Assembly: GCA_041391365.1 (NCBI GenBank)
Contig: JAWKOC010000003.1
Coordinates: 62,001-126,000 of the forward strand
DNA: 64,000 bases
Reading direction: 5' to 3'
Source: JAGRAX01 sp041391365
Lineage (GTDB): Bacteria > Bdellovibrionota_G > JALEGL01 > JAGRMV01
Below are positions 7,992-16,947 of this stretch, piece by piece; positions within the stretch are counted from its first letter, which is position 1, and every line of letters begins with the position of its first letter. The notes under the pieces are model-generated. The model was not told the origin of the DNA, did not search any database, and saw nothing but the letters and a program-made list of their open reading frames with translations. The translations under genes and the position numbers were made by a program.

Positions 7992-9656
7992 TTATAACCA
8001 CTTTGGATCATGATATTCTCCAAACACTTCCCGAAACACATCACATATTTCTCCCAAAGAAGCATACGACTGAACCGCATCGATGATGTAAGGCATAACG
8101 TTGTCTTTTCCTCGTGCCGCTTGTTCCAAAGTCTGCAAAGTTTTTTGAACTTGCGCCATATCTCGTTTGGCTTTGACTCGGCGAACATTTTCAATTTGAA
8201 TTCGCTCCACTTCGGGATCGAGTTGCATGGTTGGAATGGGCTGCTCATCAGTTTCAACATATTCATTGATGCCCACAATGATCTTTTCATTGGACTCCAA
8301 CTGCTTTTGATACAGATAGGCCGCGTTTCCAATTTCTTTTTGAGGAAATCCTTTTTCGATGGCTTCGATGATTCCACCCATATCTTCAATCTGCTGAATA
8401 TACCTGAGTGCTTTTTCTTCCATCTCCGAAGTCAATTTCTCTACAAAATAACTTCCCCCAAAAGGATCAATGGTTGCCGCCACACCTGATTCTTGCGCAA
8501 TGATTTGCTGCGTGCGAAGTGCAATCGTCACAGCTTCCTCTGTGGGAAGCGCTAAGGTTTCGTCGAGCGAGTTGGTGTGAAGAGATTGCGTTCCTCCCAA
8601 CACAGCTGCCAGAGCCTGAATGCTTGTGCGAACAATGTTGTTGTAGGGTTGCTGTGCGGTGAGTGAACATCCCGCAGTTTGCGTGTGAAAACGACACATC
8701 ATGCTCTTTGGGTTTTTCGCTCCAAACCGTTCTTTCATGGTTCGAGCCCAGATTCTTCGTGCAGCACGATACTTGGCGATCTCTTCAAAAAAATCATTGT
8801 GTGCATTGAAAAAGAAAGAAAGACGAGGAGCAAACTCATCCACATCCATTCCCGCTTCGATGCCCGCTTGGACATACCCGATGCCATCCGCCAACGTGAA
8901 CGCCAACTCTTGCACGGCAGTCGAACCGGCTTCGCGAATGTGATACCCAGAAATCGAAATGGTGTTCCAACGTGGGACATGTTGAGAGGCAAAAGCCATC
9001 ATGTCTGTGATCAAACGCATCGAAGGTTTGGGGGGATAGATCCAAGATTTTTGTGCAATGTATTCTTTGAGAATATCATTTTGTGTGGTTCCACCCACGT
9101 GATCCCACGATACACCTTGTTTTTTGGCCACCGCCAAATACATTGAAAACAAAATCGTTGCAGGGGCATTGATGGTCATGGACGTGGTCACTTTGTCCAG
9201 AGGAATGCCCTGAAACAAGGTTTCCATGTCATCCAAAGTATCAATCGAAACTCCTGTTTTTCCTACTTCTCCCCGTGATCGATCGTGATCCGAATCATAT
9301 CCCATGATGGTAGGCATATGAAATGCAACCGAAAGGCCGGTTTGACCTTGGGACAACAAATAGTGATATCTTTTGTTGGAATCCTTGGCGGTTCCAAACC
9401 CTGCAAACTGGCGCATGGTCCAGAGTTTTCCACGATACATGGTTGGGTGAATGCCTCTCGTATATGGGTACTCTCCAGGCATTCCGAGGTCACGTTGATA
9501 ATCCAATCCTTCCACATCCGCAGGTGTGTAGAGCCGCTCAATGGGGTGATTGGAAATGGTGCTGAACTCTTGTTCTCGCTCTGGCTTTTTGCTCAAGGCA
9601 GGCGCAAGAACCTCTTGCTCCCATCGATGAAATGCGTCTCGTACATCCTTGCTCAT
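7992..9656 (-). CDS. icmA: Isobutyryl-CoA mutase large (catalytic) subunit
   Basis: A 554-residue TIM-barrel catalytic subunit of the adenosylcobalamin acyl-CoA mutase family (YPYTRGIHPTMYRG, GLSVAFHMPT, NAHNDFFEEIAK). It lacks the B12 domain, which the next gene supplies. By family numbering, methylmalonyl-CoA mutase uses Tyr89 and Arg207 for the substrate carboxylate, and isobutyryl-CoA mutase has Phe80 and Gln198. Here the equivalents are Phe84 (WTMRQFAGFG) and Gln202 (ILKEYIAQKSWIYPP), 118 residues apart as in both families. I therefore predict interconversion of isobutyryl-CoA and butyryl-CoA. Automatic annotation would say methylmalonyl-CoA mutase. One oddity is His113 in AFHMPT, where the family usually has Asp. 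The chaperone GTPase (MeaI-type) is not in the window. Confidence 0.82.
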   Translation of the reverse strand: MSKDVRDAFHRWEQEVLAPALSKKPEREQEFSTISNHPIERLYTPADVEGLDYQRDLGMPGEYPYTRGIHPTMYRGKLWTMRQFAGFGTAKDSNKRYHYLLSQGQTGLSVAFHMPTIMGYDSDHDRSRGEVGKTGVSIDTLDDMETLFQGIPLDKVTTSMTINAPATILFSMYLAVAKKQGVSWDHVGGTTQNDILKEYIAQKSWIYPPKPSMRLITDMMAFASQHVPRWNTISISGYHIREAGSTAVQELAFTLADGIGYVQAGIEAGMDVDEFAPRLSFFFNAHNDFFEEIAKYRAARRIWARTMKERFGAKNPKSMMCRFHTQTAGCSLTAQQPYNNIVRTSIQALAAVLGGTQSLHTNSLDETLALPTEEAVTIALRTQQIIAQESGVAATIDPFGGSYFVEKLTSEMEEKALRYIQQIEDMGGIIEAIEKGFPQKEIGNAAYLYQKQLESNEKIIVGINEYVETDEQPIPTMQLDPEVERIQIENVRRVKAKRDMAQVQKTLQTLEQAARGKDNVMPYIIDAVQSYASLGEICDVFREVFGEYHDPKWL

Positions 9657-9660
9657 GAAA

Positions 9661-10812
9661 TCATCCTTGGATTTCTTTGAGTGTTTGTGTCGCGATCACC
9701 AAACGCTGGATCTCGCTGGTGCCTTCGTAAATTTCGCAAATCCGTGCATCACGCACAAAACGTTCCACATCATATTCTTTGGTGTATCCGTATCCACCGT
9801 GGATTTGCAACGCTGTGTTGGTTACAAAAGAAGCCGTTTCCGAAGCGTACAACTTTGCGATGGCCGAATATTTGGTGAAACGTCCACCCAGAGTTTTTTG
9901 ATAGGCGGCTTGAAAAATCAACAAGCGTGCAGCTTCGATCCGCGTGGCCATGTCTGCAATCATCCATCGAATGCCTTGAAACTGAGCGAGCTTTTGAGAA
10001 AATTGTTCCCGCTCTTTGGCATACTTTACGGCTTCTTCATAGGCGGCTTGAGCAATGCCCAAGGCCTGTGCAGCAATGCCAATTCGACCATTGTCGAGCG
10101 TGGCCATGGCGATTTTAAACCCAAAACCTTCTTCCCGAAGTCTTTGGTTTTCATGAACGCTCACATCCGTGAAACTGATCGTGCATGTGCTGGAAGCTCG
10201 AATGCCGAGTTTGTTTTCCTTGGCTCCGATCTCTACCCCTTGCGCAGTGGCATCCACGAGAAATGCCGTGATGCCTCGATTGCCCTGAGAAGGATCAGTC
10301 ATCGCAAACACAATGAACGTATCTGCATCCGGTCCGTTGGTGATCCAATTTTTTGCGCCGTTGATCACATAGTGATCTCCCTGCTTGCGGGCACTGGTTT
10401 TCATCGTCGCAGCATCCGAACCTGACATGGGCTCCGTCAAACAATAGGCTCCAAGCTTTTCTCCCTTGGCCATGGGAACCAAAAAGGTTTGTTTCTGTTC
10501 TTCGGTTCCAAAATTTTTGATCACTTCACAGGCCAGGGAATTGTTCACCGACATCGTCACCGCAGTCGAAGCACACACACGGGAAATCTCCTCCATAATA
10601 ATGACATAGGAGATGGGATCGAGCTCACTGCCTCCATAGATTTGAGGAATGGCGATTCCCATAAAACCCAATTCTCCCAGCTTTTTCACGGCCTCTTTGG
10701 GAAAGGTTCCGGTTAGATCGATTTGTCTGGCGATGGGGCGTAGTTCGTTTTCTGCAAAATCGCGAGCCAGTTGTTTGAGCTGCTGCTGTTCTTCCGTAAG
10801 CGTAAATTCCAT
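9661..10812 (-). CDS. Acyl-CoA dehydrogenase
   Basis: A 383-residue FAD-dependent acyl-CoA dehydrogenase. It has AYCLTEPMSGSDAATMK for FAD and substrate contact, HYVINGAKNWITNG, and the catalytic Glu in ICEIYEGTSEIQRLV. It belongs to the same short-chain group as the gene at 6415-7554 but is clearly divergent from it. It is the first gene of the acyl-CoA operon, 4 bp ahead of icmA, so it plausibly acts on the mutase's substrate or product. I prefer the ATG at 10812 (MEFTLTEEQQQL, the normal family start); a TTG at 10842 would add ten residues not typical of the family. Confidence 0.88.
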   Translation of the reverse strand: MEFTLTEEQQQLKQLARDFAENELRPIARQIDLTGTFPKEAVKKLGELGFMGIAIPQIYGGSELDPISYVIIMEEISRVCASTAVTMSVNNSLACEVIKNFGTEEQKQTFLVPMAKGEKLGAYCLTEPMSGSDAATMKTSARKQGDHYVINGAKNWITNGPDADTFIVFAMTDPSQGNRGITAFLVDATAQGVEIGAKENKLGIRASSTCTISFTDVSVHENQRLREEGFGFKIAMATLDNGRIGIAAQALGIAQAAYEEAVKYAKEREQFSQKLAQFQGIRWMIADMATRIEAARLLIFQAAYQKTLGGRFTKYSAIAKLYASETASFVTNTALQIHGGYGYTKEYDVERFVRDARICEIYEGTSEIQRLVIATQTLKEIQG

Positions 10813-11174
10813 AGGGCCGCGAGTTTTCCACAAAACCCTCAAAGACTCAAGAAACGAATCTTATGCGCCGCATCCTCCCCACGCAAAAAGACAACAAAAA
10901 TAACCCCCTAAAGCTTGAAGGCGGAGCCTTGATCGGATCACCGTTTCGACCTCCGTCCCCAATTTTATCGAAGACGTCTTACCAAATGGGGACGGAGCAA
11001 AAATATGCTTACCTCTACGAATCTCCAAAAGGGCAGCCATCTATCAGATTTAGTTAGCTTTTTTTTTGGGTCGGCCGCACGAAGATCGATCCCTATCCAA
11101 AATACACTGATCATTTCATATTCGAGCTCCGTCCCCAATGTGGCGAATTATAAATAACTAATATTATTAACTTT
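10813..11174. repeat. Gene-free spacer with CTCCGTCCCC palindromic repeats
   Basis: No credible gene lies in this interval. CTCCGTCCCCA at 10951-10961 is inverted as TGGGGACGGAG at 10987-10997, with a 25-nt loop. A further direct copy, CTCCGTCCCCAAT, sits at 11127-11139. Such imperfectly paired GC-rich palindromes between genes resemble REP elements mobilised by REP-associated tyrosine (Y1) transposases. No transposase is visible here. Confidence 0.55.
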
Positions 11175-11219
11175 ACTTATTTATTGCGACATAAATAAGT
11201 ATGTCGTATAATAAACCAC
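11175..11219 (+). promoter_or_regulatory. Sigma-70-like promoter overlapped by two palindromic operators
   Basis: TTGCGA (11184-11189), a 17-nt spacer and a perfect TATAAT (11207-11212) form a strong promoter. Two perfect inverted repeats cover it: ACTTATTTAT-N6-ATAAATAAGT (11175-11200) and CGACAT-N8-ATGTCG (11187-11206). The expected transcription start falls on or next to the ATG at 11220, and no ribosome-binding site is present, so the mRNA is probably leaderless. The palindromes are placed where a bound repressor would block RNA polymerase, which fits autoregulation by the downstream winged-helix protein. Confidence 0.7.
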
Positions 11220-11744
11220 ATGGAGAGTCTGACAGAAAAACAAATGAGAGATGGTTTGGGCTTGCTTGACCAAAAACTCAATCAAAAATTGACCCTCATT
11301 TTGGGAGGCGGTGGAGCGATGGTGTTGGCGTACCATTTTCCTCTGTCTACGATGGATTTGGATGCAATCGCAAAAGGAATGGATCTGAGTGAAATCAGTT
11401 CATTGATCCGAGAGGTGGCAGAGGAGTTACATTTACCCTCTGATTGGATCAATCCACATTTTTCCAGTTTTATTTTTAGCTTACCTGACGACTATGGTGA
11501 CCGACTCACCACCGTATTTGAAGGAGCGAATCTCACAGTTGAAGCATTGGGAAGAGAAGATTTGCTCATCATGAAATGTTTTGCCCATCGAAACAAAGAT
11601 ATTGGACATGCATTAGCCCTGATTAAAAGTGGGGCTGATTTGAATATCGTGGAAACACAGATTGAAAAATGCATAAACGATAGAATTCCCGGAAGCCAAG
11701 AGGCCATTGATTTTTTAGATGATTTGCTAGGGCAACTTGAATGA
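11220..11744 (+). CDS. Nucleotidyltransferase-fold protein (DUF6036/AbiEii-like), candidate toxin
   Basis: A 174-residue protein with features of the nucleotidyltransferase superfamily seen in toxin and abortive-infection genes. It has a glycine cluster at 29-32 followed by a small hydrophobic helix (GGGGAMVLAY), a STMDLDAIA segment whose Asp46/Asp48 match the metal-binding DxD position, and a later LGREDLLIMKCFAHRNKD block like the ED...K...A.R.KD motif of DUF6036-type proteins. It overlaps the next gene by 4 nt (ATGA). The start is fixed by the promoter, which ends 7 nt before the ATG. The function as a toxin is inferred from fold and context only; a housekeeping nucleotidyltransferase is the alternative. 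Confidence 0.65.
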   Translation: MESLTEKQMRDGLGLLDQKLNQKLTLILGGGGAMVLAYHFPLSTMDLDAIAKGMDLSEISSLIREVAEELHLPSDWINPHFSSFIFSLPDDYGDRLTTVFEGANLTVEALGREDLLIMKCFAHRNKDIGHALALIKSGADLNIVETQIEKCINDRIPGSQEAIDFLDDLLGQLE

Positions 11745-12409
11745 AAGTCGACTTGCCTCTTCCCACAATAAAATCTCTGAGCGAGCTATATGATCAATTT
11801 TTGATTGGAGAAGTAGGTGAAATTCAGCTCGTCCTGGCAAGTCAGTGGTGCAGATTTGATCCTCGGCTTGGAGAAATATGGATCAACTACATGTCCAAGA
11901 ATTGGAAAAACTATAATCCTCTTGAATTACGAACGAAAGTTCATCAAAGTCCGTGGCCCAGTTCTTTTGCAGTTTTGATTGAACATTTGCTACTCGTAGA
12001 AAGTCGAGCATTATTTTCAGACTGGACTCAAATTTTACTTCGCGACCTTTCACCAAATTCGTTTCAGCTTTATTTTATTTCGCTAAGAAAAATTGCCGGA
12101 AAATTGATGCAAAAAGATCTTTCTCACAATCTCTTTATATTTGAAAAATGGGGATATTTTTGCAGTGAACCTTTGGTTGCACTGCCTGCTCATCAAACGC
12201 TGGTACCTAAAAAAAGACGGCTTCATATCTTGTCAAAATTTGTAAAAAGAAAAAAGCGTTTTTCCGTCAGTGAATACATGAATGAACTTGGAAAACATGT
12301 TTCCAGAAGAACGGCTGAACGAGATCTTCAACAACATCCCAACCTCCATGTTGTAGGAAACACCAAAGGAAAGCGCTACTACACACGCGAAAAAGGTTCT
12401 ACATCGTAG
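11741..12409 (+). CDS. Unknown protein with C-terminal winged-helix, partner of nucleotidyltransferase
   Basis: A 222-residue protein that I do not recognise as a named family. The first ~160 residues are helical and rich in Trp, Leu and Phe. Residues ~165-215 look like a winged helix-turn-helix (RFSVSEYMNELGKHVSRRTA, then ERDL..., basic wing NTKGKRYY). It is translationally coupled to the nucleotidyltransferase-fold gene (ATGA overlap). A DNA-binding partner plus the palindromic promoter suggests an autoregulating antitoxin, like AbiEi-type winged-helix antitoxins, although gene order here is toxin first. The gene looks AT-richer than its neighbours by eye, which is compatible with acquisition. 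It ends 34 bp before a convergent gene. Confidence 0.6.
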   Translation: MKVDLPLPTIKSLSELYDQFLIGEVGEIQLVLASQWCRFDPRLGEIWINYMSKNWKNYNPLELRTKVHQSPWPSSFAVLIEHLLLVESRALFSDWTQILLRDLSPNSFQLYFISLRKIAGKLMQKDLSHNLFIFEKWGYFCSEPLVALPAHQTLVPKKRRLHILSKFVKRKKRFSVSEYMNELGKHVSRRTAERDLQQHPNLHVVGNTKGKRYYTREKGSTS

Positions 12410-12443
12410 AAAAGAAACAACACCCTGATGTAGATCTAGGATT

Positions 12444-13010
12444 TTACTGCTCTTGTCGCCATTGATTGCGTTGATCGGACAATTGTTTCAAATGCGTCAT
12501 CCACTCCCCAACATCTCTTTTTCGATCACAATCCAAGGATGCATGTTGCGTCAGCCAAAAATCATGATCTGCAGAAAGCTGCTCCCATGAATCCATTTGT
12601 TCTTCTGCAAAGTATTTCTTACTTATTTCAAGAATTTTTTTGGAGTGCTTTTTGACAAAAAACTGAAATCGATCACAATTCATATACAAACTCTGCGACT
12701 TGTTTCCATGAACAACATCTTCATAAAGGTCAATAAAAGTGACCTTATTTATTTTGTCAAAAACCTGGATGGACAAACTCACGTTCCTAAATCTAAGATT
12801 CCTTTTTTGGGAACGTAAATCTACATGGAAAAAACCTTGGCTTTTATCAAAAGGAACAACCGAACTCACATAATAATCTTCCATATAGGATTTGAGAAGA
12901 GTCTCTCCCGAAGGCTCATTTTCCTGAGCAACCAAATACCCTACGCCAAACAGCACCGCACTCACCACCAGCAGCATACAACTTTCAAAAACAAGCTTTT
13001 TGTGAATCAT
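12444..13010 (-). CDS. Membrane-anchored or exported hypothetical protein
   Basis: A 188-residue protein of unknown family. An N-terminal hydrophobic stretch (LVFESCMLLVVSAVLFGVGY) is either an uncleaved anchor or a signal peptide. The remainder is hydrophilic, with many Lys, Asp and Gln and a C-terminal Gln/Arg-rich helix (HLKQLSDQRNQWRQEQ). It is the last gene of a three-gene set with the methyltransferase-domain protein (47 bp upstream) and the large exported protein. No catalytic motif is visible. Confidence 0.55.
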   Translation of the reverse strand: MIHKKLVFESCMLLVVSAVLFGVGYLVAQENEPSGETLLKSYMEDYYVSSVVPFDKSQGFFHVDLRSQKRNLRFRNVSLSIQVFDKINKVTFIDLYEDVVHGNKSQSLYMNCDRFQFFVKKHSKKILEISKKYFAEEQMDSWEQLSADHDFWLTQHASLDCDRKRDVGEWMTHLKQLSDQRNQWRQEQ

Positions 13011-13057
13011 GAGGCGTTAAGCGCTTATATAAAAAACAATACAAAGTCACACTCCAG

Positions 13058-14278
13058 TTACAGACGTTCGATGATCAAGTAGTTGATGAAAGAGTTGTCT
13101 GGATCTGGATTGATGGCTCTACATCGATAAGGGATCTGACTCATATTATCATTCAAATATTGAATGATAACTTGACGATACCTGTAATACTCTCCCATAT
13201 TGCCCAATCGAATGCCATATCTTGAAAGTTGGTCGAAAGGTATCAAATCACCCACGGTATTGAGATGAACACGCATTTGCCCACCTGGTTTTAATACTCT
13301 CAGTCCCTCAACAATCACTTCCATGCTTTGTTGAGGGCTTAGGTTGTTTAACAGCCCATGTGCAAGAACCAAATCAACTGATCCATCTTGAAATGGAATA
13401 TCCCTCGCACTCGATGCAACAGACCACGAGCGATTTTCATCCAAGAAAGTTTCATACCTATCTTTTCTCAAAAAAGTTACTCCCATACTGCTCTCATCTG
13501 CAGAAATGGCGGCCAGTTCACTGGCTGAAGGATTTGAGACTTGACTTGGTTTAACGCTGTATAGAGGATCTATTGCATAGCCTTGATATCCTATTTCTCT
13601 TAATTTTGATGGCAAATCAGAAATACCCGCCCCAAGATCTAGAACAACACCATTTTGAGGGACTCCAATGGAAGAGAGCCCAGCTTCGAGGTCGAGTCCA
13701 AGATCTTTGGCTATTTTCTTGATTGGATACATGGTCACAGGTACTGCTCGATCCAATTGATTGACAGCTGATCCATCCTCCCTGAGTGTAAAACGAACGT
13801 CTACCAAATCAGTAGGTTCTCGATACAAAGATGCAGGAACAATTTGATCAGGGAATTGCGATATCTGGTAATTTTGATCAAGATATCTTGTCCATGCCTT
13901 TCTTAGATTTTCCAAAATAGCTTGAGAAGTTTCTTGAGCAAAAAGCTGGTCGTTGTCTAGAAAAGATGTTTGGGTTTCGGTGTCCATTTTTTTCAATCTG
14001 GAAATCCATTTTTCCTTTTCTTGGGGTTGATCTGCAAAATGCTCTTGTAATTTCTGCTTCAGAATCGAGAAATTTCTATGATTTTCCAAGGGATCGTCAA
14101 ATAGGCGAATTTTTATCCCTAAAATCTCTGCATTGCCCAACTTCTTTGTCCATTGCTGAGCCAATTCTTGCGGCATTCCCTTATCCATCAAATAGTTTTG
14201 AAATTCGACCAAAGCTCTGAGTTTAGCTTGATCAGGAGGACTAGAGGTCCCCGTTGCATGCACCCTGTAATAGGTCAC
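13058..14278 (-). CDS. SAM-dependent methyltransferase-domain protein
   Basis: A 406-residue protein. The C-terminal half is a class I methyltransferase: motif I is VVLDLGAGISDLPSKL, an acidic residue follows (YAIDPLY), then DIPFQDGSVDLVLAHGLL (motif IV region) and LRVLKPGGQMRVHL (motif V/VI). The N-terminal ~190 residues are helical and of unknown family. The substrate cannot be inferred. The start is a GTG; once the frameshift in the upstream gene is corrected, that gene ends 4 bp before this GTG, which fits tight coupling. No signal peptide is seen, so the enzyme should be cytosolic despite its exported neighbours. Confidence 0.7.
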   Translation of the reverse strand: MTYYRVHATGTSSPPDQAKLRALVEFQNYLMDKGMPQELAQQWTKKLGNAEILGIKIRLFDDPLENHRNFSILKQKLQEHFADQPQEKEKWISRLKKMDTETQTSFLDNDQLFAQETSQAILENLRKAWTRYLDQNYQISQFPDQIVPASLYREPTDLVDVRFTLREDGSAVNQLDRAVPVTMYPIKKIAKDLGLDLEAGLSSIGVPQNGVVLDLGAGISDLPSKLREIGYQGYAIDPLYSVKPSQVSNPSASELAAISADESSMGVTFLRKDRYETFLDENRSWSVASSARDIPFQDGSVDLVLAHGLLNNLSPQQSMEVIVEGLRVLKPGGQMRVHLNTVGDLIPFDQLSRYGIRLGNMGEYYRYRQVIIQYLNDNMSQIPYRCRAINPDPDNSFINYLIIERL

Positions 14279-14282
14279 CGTT

Positions 14283-16755
14283 TTAAGTTCCTCTACGTCG
14301 GTCGAGTATCTCGAAAAACTGCTTCAGAAAATTCTCATATATTTCTGATTTCACTGAATCCAATTGCAATGAACGAATATAAGTAGGAACTTCACCCCTG
14401 AAGTTGAGAAAGATTTGTGGACTCAACTTCGACGCCATTTTTAAGTCGATTGGCTCTCAACGTATACAACTCAACCATTTCATCGACGGCATTCTCCAAA
14501 CCTTTCGCTTTGGACAGCGCATACAAATGTTTGATCGTTCCTAATTCGAAAACAGACGTACCTCCAGAAAGATACAAAGCAATTCTTGACTCATCAAATC
14601 TCTCTTTCTGATCAATCGAGAATTCCAATACCGATCCATTTCCAACAAACGTAGCCTCTACCAGTTTTTGATATTCAATTTTGTCTCTTGTGTACCGTCG
14701 ATAAGAAACACCTACATCAACCAAAGTGACTCCCAAACCGATGATGGCAAGAGTACTTCCAAGACTTGCACATGCGGCTGCAATGCCTCCAGACAAGAAA
14801 AAGCTTCCAGCCCAAGATCCAATTCCTGTCAAAAACAGAACAACTCCGATCGCCAACATTCCCCACATGTAAATATCTTTGAAGGTTTTTCCGGCTTTCT
14901 CCTCCTTTATGAGGCTATGAATAGCTTGCTTATAAGAAAAAACCATTTGCGGTTCATAGGACAACGCACGAGCAACAGAGTCGGGGTAATATAGAATAAG
15001 TTCTCCAACCCCTTCAAAATGAGCCGTTGCAGCCATACCAAGACTAATTTCTCCATGCCCAAATCGAGAAACAACTTTTCCAGTATTTTGCAAATAAGAT
15101 TTTCTCTGCTTTTGCAATTCCGAAAATTTGACCAAAAGATTCATTTGCATGCGAACTACTGCACCCTCTATGATTTTTTGATCTTGAACATTTTTTAAAT
15201 TGAATGTTTTATGCAAAGAAAGAGTGCTACTATGTTCATCAATCCATCTTCGAGGAATTTTGATCAATCCAAGAAAAATTTTCATGGGCTCTAGAGTTGC
15301 CTCGTCATAGCTGTACACAGGTTCTACTTGCTTTGAAATTTCGGGGTCCATCAAAAGAATTCCTGGGCCGTTGGTCAATGTAGCCACATAGTCGGCAAAA
15401 TACTCCTCATAAAACTTTCTCTGCTCTTGTTTGGTTGCACCACTTCGCAGAGCTTGCAAAAGATTCAAAAGAGGTGCATTGGCCGCTTGCAAGCCGTCAT
15501 TGAGAACACTCATTACAACCTGAGCATTGGTGTACTCTTCACATTTGAGTCTCGAAATTACATGACTGACCATACTCCGACAAAAAGATGGCATGGGATT
15601 TAACTTCTGGAAGTCTCCAGATGATGGTTGTTCTTCGGCGTTGCAAAATTTTGTTTCTAGCTTTTTTTGTACCTGAGATCTCCAAACGTCAGCCTTTTCA
15701 TGGACAGAAGCATACATGTCCAATTTTGCGTAATTCACCATCAGGTCTTCCAAAACAAACCCGTACATAAGAGCATGCTGGAATCCGAGCCAATTCACAT
15801 ACTCTTCCCATCCCATTTTCTTTACGAACAAATCCAAATTCTGCTCATTCAATTGGGTATAGTCCCTCCAGTTGGAAGAATCGATGTTGTAACTTCTTAG
15901 TGCTTGGAGTACGGCTTCACCAGATTTGCTTGATAAAATATCATTTTCAGGCCGCACGTCTCCCAAAACACTTCTCATGGCCAAATACTGGTCTGTGTGA
16001 GAATAAAAAGATTCAATTTGCCGCTTCAATTGAGGCTGAATTTGTTGTGCACCTGGCTGAAATGACCCGTCCGAAAAATGCACACTCAAATCGTCCTGAA
16101 GAATGCTCAAAGCGATATCATCTCCCATAAGATAAAATGCCTGATAGGCACAAGCGATTCTTTCATAAGCGGAGAGTTTGGTAGGATTTTGTTCGCAAAC
16201 AGATACCCTAACTGGATTCAGTCGGCTTTGATTTTGATACGAACATTGGTCGTCGATTTTTTGTCCGTGTATTCGTTCTTTTTTTTGAATGTATTCAAAA
16301 ACACTCATTTCCAAAATAGCAGGATCATAAATTCCAGTTTCCGCCGATTTGATGCCTGTGATTTCAGAATTTGATTTTCCACCATTGGATCTTGCAGACA
16401 AAGGAAAACTCAAGCCCTTTCCCTGACCCAAAAGAGCCTCCGAGATTCGCTCCTGAGACTGGCCGTTTTGCTTTGCAAGTGCAATGTCTCTGGCCAATTG
16501 ATTTTGAATTTGAGAGTTGGAAACATACCCAGCTTTGCGATATTGGCCTATGACCGCGCAGCTAACGTCCTTTGTATTCATGGAACTTGGACCTGAACTC
16601 AAACTGATGGAAAGGACTTCTCCTGGATCGGATAGACACAGTTTTAGATCTGCTTCTGTAAAATATCCATCTGTGGCATTCACAGGCAAAATGCCCACAA
16701 CCGCCCACAACAAAGCAGACACTGCTACAACTCTTGTACAACCCAATATGTTCAT
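14283..16755 (-). CDS. Large exported hypothetical protein with C-terminal membrane hairpin (single-base frameshift)
   Basis: An unrecognised protein of ~820 residues. It has a signal peptide (MNILGCTRVVAVSALLWAVV...NA), a long soluble region, and a hydrophobic hairpin near residues 650-700 (MLAIGVVLFLTGIGSWAGSF ... LGSTLAIIGLGVTL). The frame stops at 14392 after NLSQLQG. Reading one base on, at the GGGG run (14395-14398), it continues as EVPTYIRSLQLDSV... for 34 more codons to a TAA at 14283, just 4 bp before the methyltransferase GTG. A one-base insertion is likely. The ATG at 16755 follows AAGGGG. An upstream promoter is visible. Odd-chain context and lack of domains leave the function open. 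Confidence 0.6.
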
Positions 16756-16801
16756 GATGTTTTTCCCCTTACGGGATCCCCCCAGATCCACTCGATGTTC
16801 T

Positions 16802-16831
16802 ATCATACCAAAACGCACAGCCTTGAATCAA
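16802..16831 (-). promoter_or_regulatory. Sigma-70-like promoter for the exported-protein/methyltransferase operon
   Basis: On the minus strand TTGATT (16831-16826), an 18-nt spacer and TATGAT (16807-16802) stand about 47 bp before the ATG at 16755. Both hexamers are close to consensus. The rest of 16756-16947 shows nothing further. Confidence 0.5.
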
Positions 16832-16947
16832 GCAAAGATCGAGCCAATATGGATCCAATGATTACAATATCTTACACAGCAAAGCTGCGCCTTGATGTGG
16901 CTCAAAAATGACTTATTTCCCCACCGTGGGATTTGCCCTTGGGGGAT

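Noticed and set aside
7992..9656. Methylmalonyl-CoA mutase assignment
   Set aside because: The two substrate-pocket positions are Phe and Gln, as in isobutyryl-CoA mutase, not Tyr and Arg.
12404..12443. CTACATC ... GATGTAG inverted repeat at the end of the winged-helix gene
   Set aside because: Seven-base arms with a long loop, partly inside the coding end; likely chance.
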